DNA of 64,000 bases, taken from positions 107,653-171,652 of the forward strand of contig NZ_JBNPMZ010000005.1 of assembly GCF_050314255.1 (NCBI RefSeq), given 5' to 3'. The notes under the pieces are model-generated. The model saw only the letters and a program-made list of their open reading frames with translations, did no database searches and was not told the origin of the DNA. How positions within the stretch are numbered: position 1 is the stretch's first letter; each line of letters starts with the position of its first letter. The DNA is from Claveliimonas sp034178805 (GTDB lineage Bacteria; Bacillota; Clostridia; Lachnospirales; Lachnospiraceae). The position numbers and the translations under genes are program-made. Shown here piece by piece: positions 57,776-64,000 of the stretch.

Positions 57776-58807
57776 TTAACATTTTTCTGCAATGTCATAA
57801 ATCAGGCGTTCTGTATCTTCCCAACCGATACACGGATCCGTAATAGACTGGCCATATGTGAGATTTTCACAGATATCCTGTCTTCCTTCCACCAGATAAC
57901 TCTCAATCATAACACCCTTCACCAGCTTCTTCAGATCCGGGTTATAATTCCTGCTATGAAGGACTTCGCTGACGATTCGAATCTGCTCCTTATACTGCTT
58001 TGCAGAGTTGGAATGATTCACATCCACCACGACCGCCGGATTCAGCAAATCTCTTTTCGCATACATTTCCGCAAGACGCGCCAGATCCTCATAATGATAA
58101 TTTGGAATATTCTTACCATATCTGTCCACGCCTCCGCGTAAAATGGTGTGCGCCAGATCATTTCCACTGGTCTTCACATCACATCCGCGGTAAATGAAAC
58201 GATGCGGATGCTGAGCCGCCGTCACTGAATTCAACATAACCGCCAGATCCCCGCTGGTAGGATTTTTCATTCCCACCGGAATATCCATACCGCTGGCAGT
58301 CAGACGATGCTGCTGATTCTCAACAGAGCGGGCTCCTACAGCCTCATAAGACAGCACATCATCCAGATAACTTCTGTTCTCCGGGTAAAGCATCTCATCC
58401 GCAGAAGTCAGACCCGTCTCCTCCATCACACGGATATGCAGTTTACGAATCGCAATAATTCCCGCCAGCAAATCCGGCTCTTTATCCGGATCCGGCTGGT
58501 GAAGCATTCCCTTATAACCATCTCCTGTCGTACGCGGTTTATTCGTATAAACCCGTGGAATAATCATCAATTTATCCGAAACCTTGTCCGCAACTTTCTT
58601 CAGTCGATTCACATATTCACACACGGAATCCTCATTATCTGCAGAACAGGGACCCACAAGAACGACAAACTTGTCTGATTTTCCTGTGAAAATATCACGA
58701 ATCTCCCTATCTCTCTTCCTTTTGATTTCACACAGTCTCTCCGGCACCGGGTATTCTGCTTTTAATTTATCCGGCAACGGCAACTCGTGATTAATCACCA
58801 TCGACAT
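57776..58807 (-). CDS. aroG: 3-deoxy-7-phosphoheptulonate synthase, class I-alpha (AroG type)
   Basis: A 343-residue DAHP synthase of the E. coli AroG/AroF/AroH type, distinct from the class I-beta enzyme at 13721-14722. Signatures: LVGPCSADNEDSVCEY, IPRVYTNKPRTTGDGYKG, PVGMKNPTSGD, the metal Cys/His region GCDVKTSGND and VDVNHSNSAKQY, and ESYLVEGRQDI. No separate ACT domain, so feedback control is through its own surface sites as in E. coli. GGGAGG is seven bases before ATG 58807. Two differently regulated DAHP synthases let the cell respond to more than one aromatic amino acid. Confidence 0.95.
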   Translation of the reverse strand: MSMVINHELPLPDKLKAEYPVPERLCEIKRKRDREIRDIFTGKSDKFVVLVGPCSADNEDSVCEYVNRLKKVADKVSDKLMIIPRVYTNKPRTTGDGYKGMLHQPDPDKEPDLLAGIIAIRKLHIRVMEETGLTSADEMLYPENRSYLDDVLSYEAVGARSVENQQHRLTASGMDIPVGMKNPTSGDLAVMLNSVTAAQHPHRFIYRGCDVKTSGNDLAHTILRGGVDRYGKNIPNYHYEDLARLAEMYAKRDLLNPAVVVDVNHSNSAKQYKEQIRIVSEVLHSRNYNPDLKKLVKGVMIESYLVEGRQDICENLTYGQSITDPCIGWEDTERLIYDIAEKC

Positions 58808-58888
58808 ATCTTCATCCTCCCGTCATCTTCATTTCAGCCTCCCATTATGGTACAGCATTCGCCTTCAAATGTAAATAGCATCCTGGAA

Positions 58889-59347
58889 CTATCTGTAGTC
58901 GGCGAAATGTGCAAGCAGCGCCTTACATCCCTGCACAACATCCTCATAGGTCCAGTCAAAATTGCCCGTGTACCATGGATCCGCAATATCTCTCGCCTCC
59001 CCGGCAAAATCCAGAAGTTTGTAAATCTTCCCCTCCGGATCACCACCTGTAATGCGATGCATATTCCGGATATTCGCCGAGTCCATGCCAATCAGGTAAT
59101 CATATTTTTCATAGTCCTTCTTAGTCATCTGAACCGCGCGATGATCCAGCACCGGAACGCCCTCCTGTCTTAATTTGCGCACCGTTCCGTAATGCGGACC
59201 GTTGCCAATCTCCTCCCGGCTGGTAGCCGCGGAAGAAATGTAAAAGTCGGCCTGACGGCCTGATTTATTGACCATGTCCTGAAAAACAAACTGAGCCATG
59301 GTAGAACGGCAGATATTGCCGTGGCATATAAATAACACTTTTATCAT
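58889..59347 (-). CDS. Low-molecular-weight protein-tyrosine phosphatase
   Basis: A 152-residue cytoplasmic phosphatase with the P-loop CHGNICRS (Cys8 nucleophile, Arg14), the general acid Asp in ADPWYTGNFDWTYEDV and the expected length. In Firmicutes such enzymes control tyrosine kinases of capsule synthesis and stress. ATG 59347. The mobile element begins just upstream, with its integrase arm sites from about 59477, so the original promoter of this gene may have been separated from it. Confidence 0.92.
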   Translation of the reverse strand: MIKVLFICHGNICRSTMAQFVFQDMVNKSGRQADFYISSAATSREEIGNGPHYGTVRKLRQEGVPVLDHRAVQMTKKDYEKYDYLIGMDSANIRNMHRITGGDPEGKIYKLLDFAGEARDIADPWYTGNFDWTYEDVVQGCKALLAHFADYR

Positions 59348-59476
59348 AAATTTATGTCCTCTAATTTTTGTAACGTTATGCCATGTTTTGCCTTATTTTA
59401 TGCGGGTTTCAAGGCTTTTTTCAAACATTGGCTGAATAAGCAAAACTTCTCATATCTTTCCATACTTTTCCCGGCA

Positions 59477-59582
59477 TTAATGATAAATTAATGATAAAAT
59501 GGAAAGTTTTTATCATTACAGTGTGCCTTGCTAAACATCTGTCTTTTTTCTATGGCATAATTTATCATTAATTTATCATTAA
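59477..59582. other. Integrase arm-type binding sites / element end (att region)
   Basis: A perfect 22-base inverted repeat (TTAATGATAAATTAATGATAAA at 59477-59498 and its complement at 59561-59582), each arm made of two copies of TTAATGATAAA, plus a fifth TTTATCATTA copy at 59509-59518. Position directly beside int and the tandem arrangement fit the DR2-type arm sites bound by the Tn916-family integrase N-terminal domain, so an attachment end lies in 59348-59595. The exact core crossover cannot be fixed without the other element end. Confidence 0.7.
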
Positions 59583-59594
59583 AAAAATACACAA

Positions 59595-60794
59595 TTATAC
59601 CACACAACGGATTCGTAACAGTTCTTTTTTGGCATCCTCAAATCCAACATGTGTATATGTGTTAAACGTTACTCCAATCTCCGAGTGCCCCATTAAGTAC
59701 TGCAGAGTTTTTGGATGCATCCCTGATTTTGCCATGTTACTACAATAAGTATGGCGACATACATGAGGTGTCACTTTTGGCATCTGTACTCGATAAATGC
59801 GGTTGTATTTTTCACATATATGCTGGAAATATTTTTCCCAATGGAGTGCTACCATGGGCATATCATTTTTGTCCAAATACAAAAAACCGCTTTTTCCGTC
59901 AATCATAGGTTCTACTTTGGGTTTTCTACGATTTTTAAGGATTTTTTCAAAACAATTATATACCTCATCCGTCATCGGAATGATCCTAGTTCCGGAGGAA
60001 GTCTTTGTGTCCTGAATCATATATTCCATATTAGTTGTACGCAGAAGCTGATGATTAATGTTAATCGTACGTTCTTCCATATCCAAATCGGAGATAGTCA
60101 AGCCACAAAACTCGGAAATTCTCAAGCCGGTATGGAACAAAATATAAATTGCTTCATAATACTTGCTGAAATGTGAATCTTCTTTTACAAAATCCAAAAA
60201 CTGCTTTTCCTGTTTCCTACTAATTGCTTCGCGTGTTACAGAATCATTTGCAACCACTGTAGCCAGTTGGAAGTCAAATGGATTTTTCACCAGTAAGTCA
60301 TCATCTACAGCCATCTGGAAAGCCGGGCGGAGCACACCACGGATTGCGTGAATCGAACTATATCTTTTTCCATGCGCTTGTAACTGAATAAACCACAATT
60401 TCGCATCGGAAAGTCTGATATGATCTATCTTCTTACTTCCAAAGGGATCTTTTTTCAAAAAATTCACAACCGTCTGATATCCTTGTCTAGTCGTCGGGCG
60501 AACACCCTGCTTAAGTGTAATGTACCGCTCTACAAGTTGCAAAACCGTGATATCACGTGATTGTGTCGATCCTCCCTTATCCAAAAATCTATTCAATTCA
60601 GCAATCTGATCCCGTAGTGCAATACAATCCCGTTTTCCCGCCGGCAGTTTGTCCGTACTCTCCAGTTTCCAGCTGTATATACACCTTTGTTTTCCATTTG
60701 CGTCATAATATGTATATCTATAACGCCCATCTTTGCATTGGCTCTCACGGTCTCTCAGAATACGCTTCTTATTATCCCGTCTTTTTATACTCAC
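59595..60794 (-). CDS. int: Tyrosine recombinase/integrase, Tn916 type
   Basis: A 399-residue site-specific recombinase. It has an N-terminal AP2-like arm-binding domain (KDGRYRYTYYDANGKQRCIYSW), a SAM-like core-binding domain (VLQLVERYITLKQGVRPTTRQG) and the catalytic domain with R...HxxR...Y residues: HTGLRISEFCGL, PHVCRHTYCSNMAKSG and LMGHSEIGVTFNTYTHVG (the Tyr nucleophile). It marks one end of an integrative element, which extends from the attachment region at about 59477 past the window end. ATG 60794. The neighbouring excisionase and the arm sites complete the recombination module. Confidence 0.95.
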   Translation of the reverse strand: MSIKRRDNKKRILRDRESQCKDGRYRYTYYDANGKQRCIYSWKLESTDKLPAGKRDCIALRDQIAELNRFLDKGGSTQSRDITVLQLVERYITLKQGVRPTTRQGYQTVVNFLKKDPFGSKKIDHIRLSDAKLWFIQLQAHGKRYSSIHAIRGVLRPAFQMAVDDDLLVKNPFDFQLATVVANDSVTREAISRKQEKQFLDFVKEDSHFSKYYEAIYILFHTGLRISEFCGLTISDLDMEERTININHQLLRTTNMEYMIQDTKTSSGTRIIPMTDEVYNCFEKILKNRRKPKVEPMIDGKSGFLYLDKNDMPMVALHWEKYFQHICEKYNRIYRVQMPKVTPHVCRHTYCSNMAKSGMHPKTLQYLMGHSEIGVTFNTYTHVGFEDAKKELLRIRCVV

Positions 60795-60890
60795 TTTCTA
60801 ATCCCTCCTAATTCATGGAGAGCCTTTGCTATAGTATATAAATAATATACCACAGTTACGGCTCTTTTTGAATTCTCATTTTCCCTTCAA

Positions 60891-61097
60891 TCAAATAGAA
60901 TTTGTATTATCGATAAATTCTTCAAACTTCTTCCGCTTGATTAATACTTTTGCACCATTTCGCAAAATAAAATCCGCATCCTTATGATCATCAACAATTT
61001 GTCTCAACTTCTTCTGACCAATGCCAAAATAATCTGCCGCCTGTTCAATACTTAATGTATATTTTTCTGAAAATGGTGTATGATATGTTCTGGTCAT
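60891..61097 (-). CDS. xis: Excisionase (Xis), Tn916 type
   Basis: A 68-residue winged-helix DNA-binding protein that steers integrase towards excision. ATG 61097 is chosen because AAGGAG lies nine bases upstream; a longer start has none. The family pattern YTLSIEQAADYFGIGQKKLRQIVDD (shown in part) and KVLIKRKKFEEFID is close to Tn916 Xis. Located right before int on the same strand, as in conjugative transposons. Confidence 0.9.
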   Translation of the reverse strand: MTRTYHTPFSEKYTLSIEQAADYFGIGQKKLRQIVDDHKDADFILRNGAKVLIKRKKFEEFIDNTNSI

Positions 61098-61170
61098 TTT
61101 TCGTTCTCCTTTCACACGTAATCAAAATTTCATCTTTGCACTAGTAATATGAAAGATTAATTCCGCTGAA

Positions 61171-61207
61171 GAAAAAAAGAGAACCAACAGAGTTGATTCC
61201 CTTTTTT
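61171..61207 (-). terminator. Terminator of the ClpX-like gene
   Basis: On the minus strand GAATCAAC and GTTGGTTC flank TCT with A and T runs at both ends (GAAAAAAAG and CTTTTTT on the plus strand). Confidence 0.7.
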
Positions 61208-61232
61208 ATCAGAATAAAATTGTTGTGTTCAT

Positions 61233-62405
61233 CTACTTGATAGCCTCACCCTCTTCACATTTGCAGATATAAGGATAACCATATTGTATGGTCCTCTTGG
61301 TGATGAAGATTTTTTTATATTCCGGGTGAGATGGAACCTCAAACATAATATCCCTCATCAATTCTTCAATCACAGTCCGGATTTCCCTGGCGCCGGTTCC
61401 GTCATTCATTACCTTTTCCGCAATCGCATCGATAGCTCCCCTGGAAAACTCCAATTTCACCCCATCATCTGCCATCAATCTCTGATACTGTTTAATGATG
61501 GAATTTTCAGGTTTGCACATGATATTGATTATATCATCCTTTGTGAGAGCATTCAGTGATACACGTATCGGCAACCTCCCCAATAGTTCAGGAATAATCC
61601 CTTTCACTTCATTTTTACAGGTAGGTACCGAACTTCCAAATCCTATTGTCTTCTCTTTGAACGCTTCAAACGAACCACTACATATAAATAAGATATTTTT
61701 TGTATTCATCTGTACCATGCCTTGGTTCATTGGATTCCTAGAAAGAGATATTGGAACATTCACAACGGATCCTTCAATCAGTTTTAAAAGTGACTGCTGC
61801 ACACCTTCTCCCATCATCTCGCCAGAGGCAAGTTTATCAATCTCATCAATATACACGATACCTCTTTCAGCAGCCTGAACGTTGTTTCCTGCATCCTGAT
61901 ATAGACGCGTAAGAATACTGTCAACATCTGCTCCCGCATATCCTGTCTTGGAAAATGTGGTTGCGTCCACAATGACGAAAGGTACGTCAAGCATTTTCGC
62001 CAGTGTTTTCACCAGGAGCGTTTTTCCAGAACCCGTAGGTCCACTGATCAGAATGTTGCTTTTTTCAATATCCTCATGCCCCATCCTCTTATAATGGTTG
62101 TATACAGCAACTGCCAATGTTTTCTTCGCTTCCTCCTGACCGATGATACATCTATTCAAATAAGACATAATTTCGGCCGGATTATAAATACAGTAGTGTT
62201 CAGGCATTGTCTTTGGTGGCTCATATGTACGGGGATAATGACTGTAAAATTCATTCAGCACATCTTTCAGTTCATACTTCTGGGTTGCTTCTTCCTCAAC
62301 TCTGCGATTCAAATGGAGTATACAGTTCACGCATATACATACATCATTAATTTCCAATATCAAATTGGTTGATCCGCAAATACTACAGCTCTTTTCATTT
62401 GCCAT
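61233..62405 (-). CDS. ClpX-like AAA+ unfoldase on the mobile element
   Basis: A 390-residue protein (ATG 62405; an upstream ATG at 62414 is also possible, neither has a strong ribosome binding site). Like ClpX it has an N-terminal zinc-binding domain, here altered (CSICG and CVNC), Walker A GPTGSGKT, pore loop GYAGADVDS (ClpX has GYVGEDV), Walker B IVYIDEIDKL, the IGF loop KTIGFG needed to bind ClpP, and a C-terminal sensor 2 GAREIRT. Length is 20-30 residues shorter than housekeeping ClpX, and codon use and neighbours place it on the mobile element, so it is an additional copy. It may regulate excision or integrase turnover. Confidence 0.85.
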   Translation of the reverse strand: MANEKSCSICGSTNLILEINDVCICVNCILHLNRRVEEEATQKYELKDVLNEFYSHYPRTYEPPKTMPEHYCIYNPAEIMSYLNRCIIGQEEAKKTLAVAVYNHYKRMGHEDIEKSNILISGPTGSGKTLLVKTLAKMLDVPFVIVDATTFSKTGYAGADVDSILTRLYQDAGNNVQAAERGIVYIDEIDKLASGEMMGEGVQQSLLKLIEGSVVNVPISLSRNPMNQGMVQMNTKNILFICSGSFEAFKEKTIGFGSSVPTCKNEVKGIIPELLGRLPIRVSLNALTKDDIINIMCKPENSIIKQYQRLMADDGVKLEFSRGAIDAIAEKVMNDGTGAREIRTVIEELMRDIMFEVPSHPEYKKIFITKRTIQYGYPYICKCEEGEAIK

Positions 62406-62414
62406 AAATATCAT

Positions 62415-62783
62415 TCACAGGGAGTTATTATTTTTACTTTCTTCCCTGCTTCCTCCTTTCAAGAGCACTATACAACATTCAGCAAATTCTCTTTTTTTTG
62501 CACAAGAATTTTTTATTGTATAAAATTCCAATAAATCCTTCCTATTCTGTCAAGCCTAAATCTATTGATTTTACTGGCCGCTTTGACGATTTTTATTTAC
62601 CTCAAAAACAGAGCCGGGAGTGATGGATATCGTAGTATCATGTACCGAATAGCTAATAAACAGGTATAGCTAATAAAGCATCCCTTTTCTTTGCTTTATA
62701 AAGGCTATTTCCCTCTGAACAACTATGATGATGAACCTTCCGTGTCTAAAGGGATCGTGTCCCAACTTCCTTCGTCCCATCTA
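62415..62783. other. Non-coding stretch between the ClpX-like gene and the IS110 remnant
   Basis: About 370 AT-rich bases without a credible gene. An AGGAGG-like ribosome binding site about 60 bases upstream of the ClpX-like start is followed by a CAGGGA/TCCCTG hairpin that could control translation, and a direct repeat AGCTAATAAA(C/G) occurs at about 62648 and 62667. Otherwise nothing is seen. Confidence 0.5.
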
Positions 62784-63980
62784 CCTCTTGCGTCCTCTGT
62801 GGCTGATCTTTGTCTGTCCTTTATGCTTGCCGGAACTGCACGCCACCAGCCCCATCCCACTTAGCTTCTGGATTTCCTTCACATCATCAAACCTGCTGAT
62901 ATCTCCCATTTCTGCCAGTATTCCAGCCAGTTTTTTTTTCGCCTACACCATTGATTGCCAGTATGTTTTCTGTATAGGGTATTTCCCTGCATTTCTTGTG
63001 TAAAGCACTTTCAATCACTGCAAGTTGCTCATTCAGCTTCAGGATCTGTTCGGCATACCACTTCACTGCCTCCCTGCCTGCATCAGTCCCATCCTTAAGC
63101 CCCACACTTTTCTTTGCATAACTCACAATCTCACCGGCTCTGATGTAGCCGCGTCCTCTTAGTTTTGCATCATGCCAGATATTTTTTATGCCTTCCTCTC
63201 CCAGTGCTGCGATATCCGATGGGATGGCTGATACTTTCAGTACTTCCAGGGTGAATGCACCATCTATTTTCCCAAATGCGTCCATGTATTCCGGAAAATA
63301 GATTTTCAGTTCCCTATGGAGACGATTGATATTTCGTATCCTGTCTTCGGTAAGCTGATCCCTGAACACGGAGAGCCTTCTCATATCTGCGTAGACTTTT
63401 TCCGGAAGATATATGGCATTCCATAGTTGCCATCTTTCACAAGATTGGCAATCAGTTTGGGATCTTTTCTGTCATCCTTGAGCTGACTGTTGTCTTCGAT
63501 TTCTTTGCTCTGCTTTACAGCATATGGATTTACCTGAACAACGCTGATTCCGTTTGTAATCATCCATGCAGCCAACGCAAACCAGTAGTGACCTGTCGGT
63601 TCAAGACCCAGCACTATCTGTTTCTTATCGTTTTTTGCCGCAAGTGCCAGCACCCATGCCTTGGCATTTTCAAAGCCTTCTGCAGTATTGCTGAATTCAA
63701 ATGCTCCACGGCTTAACTCCCTTCCTCTGACATCAATTGCCCTGATATAATGAGTCTCACTGCCTATATCGCATCCTACTATAAGCATGTCATCAGTAAT
63801 GAAGGAGAGTTTATCGTTCTTGGCAAACTTACCGTTTGTTTCCAGTTCCCGCCAGGTATAGGATCTCAGTTCTTTTTCTACCACCTCTATTTTCTTGCTC
63901 AGTTCCTCTTTTGACAAAAGATTAATTGCCTGATTTTCTACATTTACTTGCCTTTTTTCTTTTCTTGATTTAACATTCAT
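62784..63980 (-). pseudogene. IS110-family transposase, doubly frameshifted and 3'-truncated
   Basis: The coding strand begins at ATG 63980 with the RuvC-like DEDD domain of IS110 (VGCDIGSETHYIRAI, LEPTGHYWFALAAWM, DDRKDPKLIANLV) but shifts frame near 63404: two extra bases in a TATAT run separate YGMP from YLPEKVYADMRRL. The following Tnp_20 part (LSVFRDQLTEDRIRNINRLH, IGEEGIKNIW, PYTENILAINGVG) shifts again at a run of nine A (62931-62939), and a premature stop near 62784 removes the last hairpin-binding part. Inactive. Its left end, which in this group carries the bridge RNA, lies beyond the window. Confidence 0.9.
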
Positions 63981-64000
63981 CTTGAATACCTCTTGTGTTT

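Noticed and set aside
59348..59476. tRNA gene as element attachment site
   Set aside because: No cloverleaf found; the end seems to lie beside the arm-site repeats upstream of the phosphatase gene.

Overview
The window is a bacterial chromosome segment from a low-to-mid GC Clostridia, most likely a gut Lachnospiraceae of the Dorea / Mediterraneibacter / Blautia kind. This is inferred from strong AGGAGG ribosome binding sites, PolC, HelD, a YerC-type TrpR relative, DUF1836 and DUF1847 proteins, indolepyruvate:ferredoxin oxidoreductase, the MurT/GatD pair and a Tn916-type integrase. No rRNA, tRNA or CRISPR array was seen.

Layout. 1-5 kb: end of a zinc alcohol dehydrogenase, a TetR regulator with two membrane proteins, an XRE regulator with a zinc ribbon, and PepX. 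5.2-8.45 kb: an accessory patch full of broken genes (frameshifted acetyltransferase, RhuM tail, P27 terminase N-terminus, SymE N-terminus), a KilA-N protein, and a self-contained unit made of a promoter, a structured RNA, a terminator and a nuclease-like ORF. 8.5-20 kb: rlmD, pcrA, an SDR-aroF-aroB operon, DUF1847, DUF1836, yerC, a PHP hydrolase, two unknown small proteins and cysK. 20-28 kb: an acyl-CoA ligase coupled to a large c-di-GMP regulator, an orphan NMT1-like lipoprotein and a 501-residue lipoprotein. 27.5-35.3 kb: HAD phosphatase, lrgAB, folate cyclo-ligase, deoB-dsdA and ptsI. 35.6-42 kb: a cold-shock gene, the iorA-iorB-paaK-ACT operon, and Uma2-mnmM-PNPOx. 42-55 kb: a J-domain protein, helD, an EamA transporter, ispG-polC, an XRE regulator and murT-gatD. 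55-59 kb: repeats, a secreted Gly/Asn-rich protein with an ECF sigma factor and RsgI-like anti-sigma factor, a GG-leader zinc-ribbon peptide, a second DAHP synthase and a low-molecular-weight phosphatase. 59.4-64 kb: the end of an integrated element (Int arm sites, integrase, excisionase, ClpX-like ATPase) carrying a decayed IS110.

How the genes work together. Aromatic amino acids appear at both ends of metabolism: aroF/aroB and a second, different DAHP synthase feed synthesis, while iorAB with paaK handles aryl-pyruvates and aryl-acetates. MurT/GatD amidates lipid II, and ispG supplies isoprenoid precursors for the same lipid carrier.

The most interesting locus is 7361-8349. A sigma-A promoter drives an RNA with two paralogous stem-loop units: identical UUAACUG loops on different, compensating stems. 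A terminator follows and then a nuclease-like ORF, which is the architecture of a type III toxin-antitoxin locus but with a protein I cannot place in ToxN, CptN or TenpN. A second theme is short palindromic repeats that have become the C-terminal coding sequence of adjacent genes.
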